Assembly: GCA_029256725.1 (NCBI GenBank)
Contig: JAQSXJ010000031.1
Location: 22,316 to 86,315 of the forward strand
Reading direction: 5' to 3'
DNA length: 64,000 nucleotides
DNA from: Anaerocolumna sp.
GTDB lineage: Bacteria > Bacillota > Clostridia > Lachnospirales > Lachnospiraceae
Shown here piece after piece: positions 36,770 through 47,396 of the stretch (its first letter is position 1; each line of letters opens with the position of its first letter). The notes beneath the pieces are model-generated. The model did not search any database and was not told the origin of the DNA. It was given only the letters and a program-made list of their open reading frames with translations. A program made the translations under genes and the position numbers.

Positions 36770-38890
36770 TTAGTTCTTTCCTTTTGCTGCAAGAACCTTT
36801 TCCTGAACACTCTTAGGAACGGGATCATAATTGGAGAAGAACATGGAATAAGCACCACGCCCCTGAGTTCTTGAACGAAGGGATGTGGAATATCCAAACA
36901 TTTCTGAGAGGGGAACGAATCCTCTGATAAGCTTTGTTCCGTTGATATCTTCAGAACCTTCGATACGTCCACGACGGGAACTGATATCACCGATAACATC
37001 ACCCATATAATCATCGGGTACAGTTACTTCAACTCTCATGATAGGCTCTAATAAAACAGCGCCTGCTTTGTTCATCGCATCTTTAAACGCCATTGATCCG
37101 GCAATCTTAAATGCCATTTCGTTGGAGTCTACTTCATGGTAGGAACCGTCATAAACGGTAGCCTTAATACCAAGTACAGGATATCCTCCAAGAATACCAG
37201 CTTTGGAAGCTTCTTCTATACCAGCACCAACTGCAGGGATGTATTCTTTAGGAATAGCACCACCAACAACGGTAGATACGAATTCGAAAACCTTTTCTGC
37301 ATTAGCATCCATAGGCTCAAAGCGAACCTTACAGTGACCGTACTGTCCACGTCCACCGGACTGCTTAGCATATTTAGAGTCAACTTCAACAGTTTTTGTA
37401 AAGGTTTCTTTGTAAGCAACCTGAGGTGCACCTACATTAGCCTCTACCTTAAATTCACGCAGAAGTCTGTCTACGATAATTTCAAGATGGAGCTCACCCA
37501 TACCGGCGATAATTGTCTGACCGGTTTCTTCATTGGTGTAAGTTCTGAAAGTAGGATCTTCTTCTGCTAATTTCGCTAAAGATTCACCCATCTTATCCTG
37601 TCCTGCTTTTGTCTTAGGTTCGATAGAAACCTCGATAACAGGTTCAGGGAATTCCATGGATTCAAGAATAACAGGGAATTTCTCATCACAGATAGTGTCA
37701 CCGGTTGTGGTGCCCTTTAAACCAACTGCTGCTGCGATATCTCCTGAATAAACCTTCTCCAGATCTTCTCTCTTATTAGCATGCATCTGAAGGATACGTC
37801 CAACGCGCTCTTTCCTGTTCTTTGTAGAGTTAAGTACATAAGAACCGGAATTTAAAGTACCGGAATATACACGGAAGAATGCAAGCTTTCCTACGAAAGG
37901 ATCGGCCATAATCTTGAATGCAAGAGCTGAAAAAGGCTCTTCATCAGAAGATTTTCTGTGAACTTCGTTACCATCTTCATCAACACCTTTGATATCAGCG
38001 ACATCAGTAGGTGCAGGTAAATACTCGATAACAGCATCCAGTAACTTCTGAACACCTTTATTTCTGTATGCGGAACCGCAAGTTACAGGAATAATGGTTG
38101 TTGCTATAGTAGCATTTCTAAGAGCAGCTTTTAATTCAACTGTTGTAGGCTCTTCACCCTCTAAGAATTTCTCAAGCAGGATATCATCGGTCTCGCAAAT
38201 GGATTCGATCATAGCTGCTCTATATTCTTCTGCCTGCTCTAATAAATCGGCAGGTATTTCGGAGATACTAATATCGTCTCCCTTATCATCATTGTAGAAA
38301 TAAGCTTTCATTTCAAACAGGTCAATAATACCTTTGAATTCATCCTCTTTACCAATAGGTATCTGGATAGCAACAGGGTTCTTGCCAAGTCTTGATTTGA
38401 TCATGCTTATTACATTGTAGAAATCAGCACCGGAAATGTCCATCTTATTAACGAAAGCCATTCTGGGTACTTGATATTTATCAGCCTGACGCCATACTGT
38501 TTCAGACTGAGGTTCAACACCGCCTTTAGCGCAAAAAACGCCAACGGCACTATCAAGAACACGTAAGGAACGCTCTACTTCTACAGTAAAGTCAACGTGT
38601 CCTGGTGTATCTATAATATTGATACGGTGAGGCATTGCGCCATCTAACTTCTGGTGCTCAAGTTCCTGAGTCCAATGACAGGTTGTAGCGGCTGAAGTAA
38701 TTGTGATACCTCTTTCCTGCTCCTGTTCCATCCAGTCCATGGTAGCAGTTCCTTCATGAGTATCACCAATTTTATAATTAACACCGGTATAGTATAAGAT
38801 ACGCTCAGTAAGAGTGGTCTTTCCGGCATCAATATGAGCCATGATACCGATGTTTCTGGTTCTGTCTAACGGGTATTCTCTTCCAGCCAA
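36770..38890 (-). CDS. fusA: Elongation factor G
   Basis: Ribosomal translocase of 706 residues with the P-loop AHIDAGKTT, switch [14 protein letters not shown], and the complete five-domain layout ending in the domain IV/V segments GGRGQYGH and [14 protein letters not shown]. It starts with TTG at 38890, preceded by GGAGG 7 bases upstream; no ATG is in place. Third gene of the str operon. Residues linked to fusidic acid resistance were not assessed. Confidence 0.98.
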   Translation of the reverse strand: MAGREYPLDRTRNIGIMAHIDAGKTTLTERILYYTGVNYKIGDTHEGTATMDWMEQEQERGITITSAATTCHWTQELEHQKLDGAMPHRINIIDTPGHVDFTVEVERSLRVLDSAVGVFCAKGGVEPQSETVWRQADKYQVPRMAFVNKMDISGADFYNVISMIKSRLGKNPVAIQIPIGKEDEFKGIIDLFEMKAYFYNDDKGDDISISEIPADLLEQAEEYRAAMIESICETDDILLEKFLEGEEPTTVELKAALRNATIATTIIPVTCGSAYRNKGVQKLLDAVIEYLPAPTDVADIKGVDEDGNEVHRKSSDEEPFSALAFKIMADPFVGKLAFFRVYSGTLNSGSYVLNSTKNRKERVGRILQMHANKREDLEKVYSGDIAAAVGLKGTTTGDTICDEKFPVILESMEFPEPVIEVSIEPKTKAGQDKMGESLAKLAEEDPTFRTYTNEETGQTIIAGMGELHLEIIVDRLLREFKVEANVGAPQVAYKETFTKTVEVDSKYAKQSGGRGQYGHCKVRFEPMDANAEKVFEFVSTVVGGAIPKEYIPAVGAGIEEASKAGILGGYPVLGIKATVYDGSYHEVDSNEMAFKIAGSMAFKDAMNKAGAVLLEPIMRVEVTVPDDYMGDVIGDISSRRGRIEGSEDINGTKLIRGFVPLSEMFGYSTSLRSRTQGRGAYSMFFSNYDPVPKSVQEKVLAAKGKN

Positions 38891-39025
38891 GGAAATTCCT
38901 CCTTATCTTAAAGTCACATGTGATTTTATAATCACAGAACATAATTTATTTACAGCAAATTAAAGTGATTTGCTGCATTTAATGCTGCATGGGTTCTGGC
39001 ATAAGCCACAACCCATTTCAGAAGA

Positions 39026-39496
39026 TTACCAACGATAATGTGCAAATGCCTTATTAGCGTCTGCCATTTTATGCATATCTTCTTTCTTCTTAACAGCAGA
39101 ACCGGTATTGTTAGAAGCATCTAAAATCTCATTTCCCAGCTTCTCTTCCATGGTCTTCTCTCCTCTTTTACGTGAGTAGAGTGTTAACCAACGAAGTGCT
39201 AATGCCTGTCTTCTGTCGGGTCTAACTTCGATTGGTACCTGATAAGTAGCACCGCCGATACGTCTTGCTTTTACTTCAAGAACCGGCATGATGTTATTCA
39301 TAGCTTCTTCAAACACTTCAATAGCTTCTTTTCCTGACTTCTCAGCTATCTTAGCGAAAGCTCCGTACACAATCTGCTGTGCAGTTCCTCTCTTACCATC
39401 TAACATAATGTTATTGATAAGCTTAGTTACAACCTTGCTGTTGTAAATAGGATCTGCTAATACATCTCTTTTTTGTATATGTCCTTTACGTGGCAC
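39026..39496 (-). CDS. rpsG: Small-subunit ribosomal protein S7
   Basis: Primary binder of the 16S rRNA 3' major domain, 156 residues, normal length. [20 protein letters not shown] at the start and [20 protein letters not shown] in the middle are family signatures. It begins with GTG at 39496 with GGAGGG 8 bases upstream. In bacteria S7 represses its own operon by binding the rpsL-rpsG intercistronic region, which here is a structured 308-base gap. Confidence 0.98.
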   Translation of the reverse strand: MPRKGHIQKRDVLADPIYNSKVVTKLINNIMLDGKRGTAQQIVYGAFAKIAEKSGKEAIEVFEEAMNNIMPVLEVKARRIGGATYQVPIEVRPDRRQALALRWLTLYSRKRGEKTMEEKLGNEILDASNNTGSAVKKKEDMHKMADANKAFAHYRW

Positions 39497-39804
39497 GTTT
39501 CTTCCCTCCTTAATAATCCTTATTGCCCGTGTAATAAAATAATCTTTTCACGGACCAGTAAAACAGTTATCACTGTTTTACATAAATAAGTTCACTTAAA
39601 TCATCGGTACTCACATTCCCTGTTAGGGTAGTATAGGAATAATCCTATACATTTTACTGTGTTCGCGCTCAGTTTAACTTGTCTTTCAAATCTATACCAC
39701 TGATGAAACATTCTTCCTCTTGGGTGATAAAACGCGGCTCCCTTATTTTATCCTAATCTGAAATAAAAATTAATCCGGCACTTAATGATTAGCGGAAAAC
39801 TTAA
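39497..39804 (-). promoter_or_regulatory. rpsL-rpsG intercistronic region with two hairpins
   Basis: The gap is unusually long. Near rpsG it holds two stable stems on the minus strand: GTAAAACAG/CTGTTTTAC (39558-39581, 9 bp with a 6-base loop) and CCGTG/CACGG (39527-39553). They are candidates for S7-mediated autoregulation or RNA processing. No clear promoter was seen in the rest. Confidence 0.5.
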
Positions 39805-40224
39805 TTATTTTGCTGGCTTAGGTCTCTTTGCTCCATACTTGGAACGAGCCTGTCTTCTCTTAGCAACACCTGCTGTATCAAGTGTACCTCTGACGATATG
39901 GTAACGGGTACCAGGTAAATCCTTAACCCTTCCACCTCTGATCAGAACAACACTATGCTCCTGAAGGTTGTGGCCTTCACCGGGGATATAGCTTGTTACT
40001 TCGATTCCGTTAGAAAGACGAACTCTGGCAATTTTTCTAAGAGCTGAGTTAGGCTTCTTAGGAGTAGCTGTTCTAACCGCGGTGCAAACACCTCTCTTCT
40101 GGGGTGAGGACACATCAGTAGACTTCTTGTTTAAGGAGTTAAATCCTTTTTGAAGAGCAGGAGAAGTAGATTTCTTCTCAACCGTCTTTCTACCTTTTCT
40201 AACTAATTGATTAAATGTAGGCAT
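39805..40224 (-). CDS. rpsL: Small-subunit ribosomal protein S12
   Basis: Decoding-centre protein, 139 residues. The [19 protein letters not shown] and [25 protein letters not shown] loops are wild-type in sequence, including the lysines whose change gives streptomycin resistance, so the gene suggests a streptomycin-sensitive ribosome. AGGAGGTG precedes the ATG. First gene of the str operon; a consensus promoter lies 67 bases upstream. Confidence 0.98.
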   Translation of the reverse strand: MPTFNQLVRKGRKTVEKKSTSPALQKGFNSLNKKSTDVSSPQKRGVCTAVRTATPKKPNSALRKIARVRLSNGIEVTSYIPGEGHNLQEHSVVLIRGGRVKDLPGTRYHIVRGTLDTAGVAKRRQARSKYGAKRPKPAK

Positions 40225-40290
40225 TAATTTTCACCTCCTGTTGCTTAAAATAAACATAAACATTGACGCAATATAAAATCGCGCTTAATG

Positions 40291-40319
40291 ATTATACTTT
40301 AAATTTGAGAACTTGTCAA
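40291..40319 (-). promoter_or_regulatory. Consensus sigma-A promoter of the str operon
   Basis: TTGACA (40314-40319) and TATAAT (40291-40296) on the minus strand, perfect hexamers with a 17-base spacer. The predicted leader is about 60 bases and contains GCGCGATTTTATATTGCGTC, a small inverted repeat. Confidence 0.9.
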
Positions 40320-40378
40320 TAGTTTTAACAAGAATTTAAGCCGGAAAGCATCATCGGTATATTTTCCCATTAAATATT

Positions 40379-40813
40379 TTATTTTCTGCTGTTGATAATA
40401 GCAATTAAAATATTCATCGGAAATAGTTTTTCTTTATATAATACTATAGCTGCACCTAATACAGTTGCCACCCCGAGGATAAAGTAAATGACATGGAGGG
40501 GATGTATGCTTCCCATTATAAATACCTGCACTGCAATCCAGATTACCAGCGCGCCTCCGAAAACACCGCTGACATAACCCTGAAATTTCAAATGCAACCT
40601 TACCAGAAAGCCGGCCAGAACGTTTCCAAGACCTATTATTGTAAACAATATAAGACTAGGGTAAAAATAATTAGTAAATGGTGAACCTTTTAGCAGGTCA
40701 TTGGATATACCCATTGGATTATTCGGATATATCATACCCATAGCTCCTCCGAACATAGCTCCTACTCCTATAAAGAAATGCAAAATTGTTAAATACACAA
40801 ATACTTTCTTCAT
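40379..40813 (-). CDS. Small integral membrane protein, function unknown
   Basis: A 144-residue hydrophobic protein with four predicted membrane helices (starting VYLTILHFFIGVGAMFGGAM, then FYPSLILFTIIGLGNVLAGF, a third VSGVFGGALVIWIAVQVFI, and VIYFILGVATVLGAAIVL). No catalytic or transport motif was recognised. The start is ATG 40813 with AGGAGAGG 8 bases upstream; a longer upstream reading overlaps nrdJ and has no ribosome site. It sits between nrdJ and the str promoter on the same strand. Confidence 0.75.
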   Translation of the reverse strand: MKKVFVYLTILHFFIGVGAMFGGAMGMIYPNNPMGISNDLLKGSPFTNYFYPSLILFTIIGLGNVLAGFLVRLHLKFQGYVSGVFGGALVIWIAVQVFIMGSIHPLHVIYFILGVATVLGAAIVLYKEKLFPMNILIAIINSRK

Positions 40814-40949
40814 ACACTTATCCTCTCCTGTTGCATATTGATGGTAAATTCTGATATAACTGTCTGAACAGATACAGGTTTTCTGTATAATCATAGCAAA
40901 AATTGTATTTGCGCGCAATATCCAATGGGATTTTTTACTATTTGATTCT

Positions 40950-43052
40950 TTACCTAACCGGGCAGGCTCCGGTTTCACAGTCTTCATCGAGAAGTTCGCT
41001 TTCTTCTGCATTTTCCAATTTCTTTAATAGTGCATAGTCTATTGACTTGCTTAAGCTGACACGTTTTTGGTAGTCTTCTTTTGTAGTTGACTCATAGGGG
41101 AGCAGCGGGTAGGTCTCTTCCATCAAAGGAAGGAAAGTAATTCCTACAACACTGTCAAAGTTAGCAGAAAGCCAGTCGGCAACCGCCTCCCATTCCTCTT
41201 CTCTTACATGAACCGTTATACTTGTATTATGATCCGTCCAAGCTTCCATGGTAAGTTTATAAAGGTTTAGCTGCTCAACAGCACCAACCTGATACTTCGT
41301 TTTTCCTACCGGTGATTTCATCGGAAATTCAATAACTTTAACTGTACAGTTCTCGTCAGTCTGACCAACTTCATTAAAGACCGGATAGCTCCCCAAGAGT
41401 TCAATCATCTTATACAAAGGATCTGTTACCGAGATACGGACTCTTCTGATGTAATAAGGGGCATGAGCATAATGCACGCCAGAACTTACTCCTGGCAGAT
41501 TAGACAGGGTTCCTTCTGGTTTAATGGTTGTCATCAACTGAGGCTTTTCTATACCTAGCTCTCTGCAATAGCGCTCCCCTTCTTCATGAACTGCTTTCTT
41601 TAATGTTTCCAGCAGTTTTCTTAGCTCACTGTAATCCATACCCGTTCGATTCATCATATCCATCATTCCTGTTAAGGATACCCCTACGATACGATCCTCC
41701 TGCATGACTTTATTCCAGTCAGAAAGCTCAACTTCTACTAAGGTCATTCGTAAAGTAACTCTGGCAGAAAGTCTGATTACTTCTAACAACGCCTCCACAT
41801 CAAGGGTATCATCTTCTTTTACAAAAGCTAATAGGTTATTGGTAGATAAATTACAGCACTGCTTGGAACGAAGAAGTATTTCACCGCAGGGATTGCAGCC
41901 CAGAAAGGATTCTTTTCGGCGAATTGCTTCCCTGTTATTTAGAAAACCCGGTTCACCATTAATACGAATAGACTCAAGTATCGCCTTTATTTCCTCCCTA
42001 TCCGGAATACGGTTATAGAGAACTGAATTATTGCTCATTTTCCGATGTGAGATCTTAGTATCTTCAATCCATTCTCCATCTATTATCTTATACAGGTTCC
42101 TCTTAGCTTCTATAACCTCTGAGTCATCCTCTTCACAGATTACCATCATTGCACTTCTTCTTACTCCACCAGATACTACATTCTCACTGATAATAGTTGC
42201 AATATCCAAAAGATCAATTGTTCTTAACCTTCCAGCTGCTTCTATCATTACATTATTAATTTTCTCAAACATCCTCTTTAATGATTTATGTCCCGAAGCC
42301 CTTCCACCAAAACGCTTAAGTCGTTCGCCTTCCGGCCTTACATAGCTATAATCAATAACTATGTTATGAATGTCCTTATGTTCTTTGTGGCTGATGAGAT
42401 CAAAGTATAATTCCAGTCCTTTACACCAGCCCTCTTTACTGTCACCAATAAATAGAACTGCTGTATCCTTCTCAATCTTAAGGATTGTATTCTCTCTCTC
42501 TTCTTTTGTCAGCTGGTTATGAAGTCCTTCCTCATATCTTCCATACAACTGGACACTTCGCACTTCCGGCATATAATCCGCTGCCTTTTTCTCAATTCGA
42601 ACACCAACTCCACAGCCTAACATCAGCAGGTAAAATACATCTGTAAAATCTTTTAGTTGATCTATAGTAGTAAAGCAGCAATTATAATTGGAGAGGGGAT
42701 ATTCCTTCACAATTTCTGTACCCCCCATATAAAGAGTCCTTCCTGAAGGGAATGTTCTTAGTGAAAAGAGATTATCAAAAAAGCATTCCGCCTCTTTTTT
42801 CTCTTCTGCCATATCCACCTTAATACCATGCTTTACTTTATATTCAATCCCCAGCATAATGTTATACTGCACCGTACGATACACGGTCTCAAACCAGTTT
42901 TCCCTGCGGCCTTTCTCTTCTACATATCTGGCATAAGTTCGTAAGTAAACAAACTCTCCGATACCTGTCATTGGATTATCTTTATTGCGGTATTCAGACA
43001 AAAATTCTTCTGTTAATATATCTTCTATTTGTATTTCTTTCATATTTTCCAT
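40950..43052 (-). CDS. nrdJ: Adenosylcobalamin-dependent ribonucleoside-triphosphate reductase (class II)
   Basis: Oxygen-indifferent enzyme that makes deoxyribonucleotides from NTPs with coenzyme B12. The 700-residue single chain resembles the monomeric Lactobacillus type. Visible are the substrate-site NYNCCFTT cysteine, LMLGCGVGVRI, the NPCGEI finger loop with the radical cysteine and glutamate (near residue 385), CCNLSTNN, and a C-terminal redox pair DCETGACPVR. Two NrdR boxes lie upstream. Two starts (ATG 43052 and ATG three codons later) are both near an AGGT site; I keep the first. Location between rpoC and rpsL is unusual. Confidence 0.93.
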   Translation of the reverse strand: MENMKEIQIEDILTEEFLSEYRNKDNPMTGIGEFVYLRTYARYVEEKGRRENWFETVYRTVQYNIMLGIEYKVKHGIKVDMAEEKKEAECFFDNLFSLRTFPSGRTLYMGGTEIVKEYPLSNYNCCFTTIDQLKDFTDVFYLLMLGCGVGVRIEKKAADYMPEVRSVQLYGRYEEGLHNQLTKEERENTILKIEKDTAVLFIGDSKEGWCKGLELYFDLISHKEHKDIHNIVIDYSYVRPEGERLKRFGGRASGHKSLKRMFEKINNVMIEAAGRLRTIDLLDIATIISENVVSGGVRRSAMMVICEEDDSEVIEAKRNLYKIIDGEWIEDTKISHRKMSNNSVLYNRIPDREEIKAILESIRINGEPGFLNNREAIRRKESFLGCNPCGEILLRSKQCCNLSTNNLLAFVKEDDTLDVEALLEVIRLSARVTLRMTLVEVELSDWNKVMQEDRIVGVSLTGMMDMMNRTGMDYSELRKLLETLKKAVHEEGERYCRELGIEKPQLMTTIKPEGTLSNLPGVSSGVHYAHAPYYIRRVRISVTDPLYKMIELLGSYPVFNEVGQTDENCTVKVIEFPMKSPVGKTKYQVGAVEQLNLYKLTMEAWTDHNTSITVHVREEEWEAVADWLSANFDSVVGITFLPLMEETYPLLPYESTTKEDYQKRVSLSKSIDYALLKKLENAEESELLDEDCETGACPVR

Positions 43053-43141
43053 TACCTGCTTTCCATATCAGTAGTTTACATTAATACAATGCAAACACTT
43101 CATAAATGTTTAGTTTTTCCAAAGGTAGTATTTTTATGTAG

Positions 43142-43188
43142 ACACTATATATAGTAGTTTTATTATATATCTATACTATATATATGTC
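43142..43188 (-). promoter_or_regulatory. Tandem NrdR boxes upstream of nrdJ
   Basis: ACACTATATATAGTAG (43142-43157) and ATACTATATATATGTC (43173-43188) match the palindromic NrdR-box pattern and start 31 bases apart, about three helical turns, as usual for cooperative NrdR binding. They lie about 90-135 bases before nrdJ. Confidence 0.8.
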
Positions 43189-43438
43189 AATCTTTCGAAG
43201 AGATAAAAATTCTCACTCGCGTTTTCCATCTTTTAATCTGTCAGCTTATTTTCATACTTCCTTCTTCTATAGCTAAATATTTACTTCCGGATAAATGGAT
43301 AAATCTCAGAAGAATACTAATTTATAATATATAATCTCTATGCCATAAATATTAAAACAGCGCAAAAGCTATGTAAAATACTTCTACGCTGTTCAAGGTA
43401 ATGCCTTATACTTAAGAATGACTATTTATACTAATTAT
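43189..43438. other. AT-rich gap between nrdJ and rpoC
   Basis: About 250 bases with no gene, clear hairpin or promoter pair recognised. The inverted repeat GCGTAGAAG/CTACGCTG-like pairing near 43363-43392 is weak. Confidence 0.4.
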
Positions 43439-43511
43439 GTTTTTATTTAGATAACTGTTTTTATTTATTTAGATAACTGTTTCTATTTATTTGTAACTGT
43501 TTCTATTTTAA
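43439..43511. repeat. AT-rich tandem repeat, unit about 21-22 bp
   Basis: About three copies of (T)TTTATTTATTTAGATAACTG (43439-43511); the last two carry TTTCT and lose the GA. It lies just beyond the rpoC terminator. Likely simple slippage repeat. Confidence 0.75.
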
Positions 43512-43554
43512 TTATAGGTTAATCGCTTTTTAGGTTTATGACTCCTGTAATACA

Positions 43555-43589
43555 AAAAACCTCCAAAGAATCACTCTTTGGAGGTTTTT
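43555..43589 (-). terminator. Intrinsic terminator of rpoBC
   Basis: Stem AAAACCTCCAAAG/CTTTGGAGGTTTT (43556-43568 with 43575-43587) with T and A tracts on both sides, so it can work on either strand. It lies 24 bases past the rpoC stop codon. Confidence 0.93.
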
Positions 43590-43611
43590 CTATATTATTA
43601 TATTGTACTAA

Positions 43612-46600
43612 TTATCTATCAGAATCGTCTTCGAAATCAGCATCTTCAAAATCTTCATCGGATAAATCCTCGTCTTCAAACTCATCCAGCTCAATGCTGT
43701 CTAAATCATCATCCATGGCATCCTCTGTGTAATTGAAGCTCTGGTAACCATCCTCCTCAAAATCTTCGGAAAGGATTAACTCTTCTTCCATATCGCTGTC
43801 AAGCTTAACAGAACGGTATCTCTTCATACCTGTACCGGCAGGAATTAGCTTACCGATAATAACATTTTCTTTTAATCCGATAAGTGGATCGATCTTACCA
43901 TTAATAGCAGCTTCTGTTAATACCTTGGTAGTTTCCTGGAAGGAAGCAGCTGAAAGGAAGGAGTTTGTTGCTAAGGATGCCTTGGTAATACCAAGCATTA
44001 CCTGCTTTCCGTCTGCAATAGTAAGACCCTTCTCTTCTAATATCTCATTAGCATCATCAAATTCCAGAATATCGATCAATTTACCCGGTAAGAACTCAGA
44101 ATCTCCACTGTTCTCAATACGGATTTTCTTAAGCATCTGACGTACGATAACCTCGATATGCTTATCGTTAATCTCAACACCCTGTAAACGGTAAACGCGC
44201 TGTACTTCCTGAATCATGTAATCCTGTACGGCACGAACACCTTTAATCTTTAAGATATCATGAGGATTAACACTACCTTCTGTCAGTTCATCACCGGCTT
44301 CTAATATATCTCCGTCTAATACCTTAATACGGGAACCGTAAGGAATCAGATAAGTCTTAGCTTCTCCGGTCTCATTGTTTGTTACAATGACTTCACGTTT
44401 CTTCTTAGTATCTTTTATAGTAACAATACCGCCGAACTCTGCAATAATTGCAAGTCCCTTGGGCTTTCTTGCTTCAAATAACTCCTCGACACGGGGAAGA
44501 CCCTGTGTGATATCGTCACCGGCTACACCACCAGTATGGAAAGTACGCATGGTAAGCTGTGTTCCGGGCTCACCAATAGACTGAGCTGCAATAATACCAA
44601 CAGCTTCACCTACCTGAACAGCTTCACCGGTAGCCATGTTTGCACCGTAGCATTTCGCACATACACCGATGTGTGATTTACAGGTTAAGATGGTACGAAT
44701 CTTTAACTTGGCGTTAAAGCCCTGCTCTTCAATCTTTTTAATAGCAACGATTCTGGCAGCACGTTTCGGCGTAATCATATGATTTGCCTTAACAATAACT
44801 TCACCGTTATCATCTGCGATGGTTTCACAGGAATATCTACCGGTGATTCTCTCTTCCAGACCTTCAATTAATTCACTGCCATCTGCGAAAGCTTTGATCC
44901 ACATACCCGGACTTTCTTTGCCTTCACAGCAGTCAACTTCACGGATGATAAGATCCTGGGATACGTCTACCAGACGACGGGTTAAGTAACCGGAATCGGC
45001 TGTACGAAGAGCAGTATCGGAAAGACCTTTTCTAGCACCATGCGCTGACATGAAGTACTCAAGAACGTCAAGACCTTCACGGAAATTGGATTTAATAGGG
45101 AGCTCCAGAGTACGTCCGGAGGTATCCGCCATAAGTCCACGCATACCGGCAAGCTGCTTGATCTGCTTATCGGAACCACGGGCACCGGAATCCGCCATCA
45201 TGTAAATGTTATTATATTTATCAAGTCCTGTAAGAAGCGCTTCTGTAATATTATCATCGGCTACCTTCCAGGTATCAATTACTGCTTTATGTCTTTCATC
45301 TTCTGTCATAAGACCACGACGGTAGTTTTTAGCTATTTCTTCTACTCTCTCTTCCGCTTCGGCAATAATAGTCTTCTTCTGAGGAGGTACGGTCATGTCA
45401 GAAATAGATACGGTCATGGCAGCTCTTGTAGAATATTTATATCCTAAGGATTTAATAGCATCCAGGGTTTCTGCAGTTTTAGTAGCACCATGTGTATTAA
45501 TACACTTTTCAAGGATTTTCTTTAACTGTTTTTTACCTGTATGGAAGTCAACTTCAGGCACTAAGAAATTATCCGGGTTTGTTCTATCTACAAATCCCAA
45601 ATCCTGGCTGATGATTTCATTAAAGATGAAACGGCCTAAAGTGGATTCAATGGTCTTAGTTTCCATTACGCCATCATTATTTCTTCCGGTTCTTCTTACT
45701 TTAATTCTTGCATGCAAAGTAATAGCAGCATTCTCATAAGCTAAGATTGCTTCATTTACACTCTTAAAGTAATGACCTTCACCCATATCACCAGGCTTTT
45801 GTAAAGTCAGGTAGTAAATACCAAGGACCATATCCTGTGAAGGTACTGCAACGGGTGCACCATCGGAAGGTTTTAACAGGTTGTTTGGTGAAAGAAGTAA
45901 GAATCTACACTCTGCTTGCGCTTCTACCGATAAAGGTAAATGCACCGCCATCTGATCACCATCGAAATCGGCATTAAATGCTGTACATACAAGCGGATGA
46001 AGCTTGATTGCTTTACCTTCTACAAGTACTGGTTCAAAGGCCTGGATTCCAAGTCTATGAAGAGTAGGTGCACGGTTAAGCATAACAGGATGTTCTCTGA
46101 TTACTTCTTCTAGTACATCCCATACCTCAGACTGTAGTCTCTCAACCATTTTTTTTGCTGATTTTATATTATGTGCTGTTCCTCTTGCTACTAATTCTTT
46201 CATAACGAAAGGTTTAAACAGCTCAATTGCCATTTCTTTTGGAAGTCCACACTGATAAATCTTAAGTTCAGGTCCAACAACGATAACGGAACGTCCGGAA
46301 TAGTCAACACGTTTACCAAGTAAGTTCTGACGGAAACGTCCTTGCTTACCTTTTAACATATCAGAAAGGGATTTAAGAGCACGGTTACCAGGACCTGTAA
46401 CAGGTCTTCCTCTTCTTCCATTATCAATTAACGCATCAACAGCTTCCTGAAGCATTCTCTTTTCATTTCTTACAATAATATCAGGTGCTCCAAGCTCTAA
46501 AAGTCTCTTTAAACGGTTGTTACGGTTAATAATTCTTCTGTACAGATCATTCATATCAGAAGTTGCGAAACGCCCACCGTCTAACTGAACCATAGGTCTT

Positions 46601-47340
46601 AAATCAGGAGGAATTACAGGTACTACGGACAGAATCATCCATTCCGGTCTGTTTCCGGATTCACGGAAGGCTTCTACCACTTCAAGTCTCTTGATTACTC
46701 TGGCTCTCTTCTGTCCGGTAAAATCCTTTAACCCCTTTTTCAGGTCTTTGGATTCTGCTTCCAAATCGATAGCCATTAACAGTTCCTGTACTGCTTCAGC
46801 ACCCATCCCAACACGGAATCTGTTTCCGTATTTTTCATAAGCTTCTCTGTATTCTTTTTCATTAAGAACTTGTTTGTACTGTAAATCACTGCTTCCTTTA
46901 TCCAGTACAATATAAGATGCAAAATAAAGCACTTTTTCAAGGGTTCTGGGGGATAAATCAAGAATTAAACCCATACGGCTTGGTATGCCCTTAAAGTACC
47001 AAATATGAGATACCGGGGCAGCAAGTTCAATATGGCCCATTCTTTCCCTACGAACAGATGCCTTTGTTACTTCAACACCACATCTGTCGCATACAACGCC
47101 TTTATAGCGAATTTTTTTATATTTTCCACAGTGACACTCCCAGTCCTTGCTGGGTCCGAAAATTTTCTCACAGAACAGACCGTCTTTTTCCGGTTTTAAA
47201 GTTCTGTAATTAATGGTTTCCGGTTTTTTTACCTCGCCCCTGGACCACTCTCTGATTTTTGCAGGTGACGCGAGGCCAATCTTTATAGCATCATAGGTTA
47301 CTTCCGGACTACTTTGGTTATTTACCACTTCTGGCATCAT
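43612..47340 (-). CDS. rpoC: RNA polymerase subunit beta'
   Basis: Catalytic RNA polymerase subunit, 1242 residues. It has the N-terminal zinc site [20 protein letters not shown], the catalytic NADFDGDQM, the trigger-loop region and the second zinc-binding region [14 protein letters not shown] Glu/Asp-rich tail of about 50 residues ends the protein and recurs in related Firmicutes. AAGGGAG precedes a double ATG, and 56 bases separate it from rpoB. Translation probably follows from the rpoB transcript. Confidence 0.98.
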   Translation of the reverse strand: MMPEVVNNQSSPEVTYDAIKIGLASPAKIREWSRGEVKKPETINYRTLKPEKDGLFCEKIFGPSKDWECHCGKYKKIRYKGVVCDRCGVEVTKASVRRERMGHIELAAPVSHIWYFKGIPSRMGLILDLSPRTLEKVLYFASYIVLDKGSSDLQYKQVLNEKEYREAYEKYGNRFRVGMGAEAVQELLMAIDLEAESKDLKKGLKDFTGQKRARVIKRLEVVEAFRESGNRPEWMILSVVPVIPPDLRPMVQLDGGRFATSDMNDLYRRIINRNNRLKRLLELGAPDIIVRNEKRMLQEAVDALIDNGRRGRPVTGPGNRALKSLSDMLKGKQGRFRQNLLGKRVDYSGRSVIVVGPELKIYQCGLPKEMAIELFKPFVMKELVARGTAHNIKSAKKMVERLQSEVWDVLEEVIREHPVMLNRAPTLHRLGIQAFEPVLVEGKAIKLHPLVCTAFNADFDGDQMAVHLPLSVEAQAECRFLLLSPNNLLKPSDGAPVAVPSQDMVLGIYYLTLQKPGDMGEGHYFKSVNEAILAYENAAITLHARIKVRRTGRNNDGVMETKTIESTLGRFIFNEIISQDLGFVDRTNPDNFLVPEVDFHTGKKQLKKILEKCINTHGATKTAETLDAIKSLGYKYSTRAAMTVSISDMTVPPQKKTIIAEAEERVEEIAKNYRRGLMTEDERHKAVIDTWKVADDNITEALLTGLDKYNNIYMMADSGARGSDKQIKQLAGMRGLMADTSGRTLELPIKSNFREGLDVLEYFMSAHGARKGLSDTALRTADSGYLTRRLVDVSQDLIIREVDCCEGKESPGMWIKAFADGSELIEGLEERITGRYSCETIADDNGEVIVKANHMITPKRAARIVAIKKIEEQGFNAKLKIRTILTCKSHIGVCAKCYGANMATGEAVQVGEAVGIIAAQSIGEPGTQLTMRTFHTGGVAGDDITQGLPRVEELFEARKPKGLAIIAEFGGIVTIKDTKKKREVIVTNNETGEAKTYLIPYGSRIKVLDGDILEAGDELTEGSVNPHDILKIKGVRAVQDYMIQEVQRVYRLQGVEINDKHIEVIVRQMLKKIRIENSGDSEFLPGKLIDILEFDDANEILEEKGLTIADGKQVMLGITKASLATNSFLSAASFQETTKVLTEAAINGKIDPLIGLKENVIIGKLIPAGTGMKRYRSVKLDSDMEEELILSEDFEEDGYQSFNYTEDAMDDDLDSIELDEFEDEDLSDEDFEDADFEDDSDR

Positions 47341-47396
47341 CTGGCACTCCCTTTCATAGTAACGGACCTTTTAATCAGTCCTTTTCATACAGTAGA

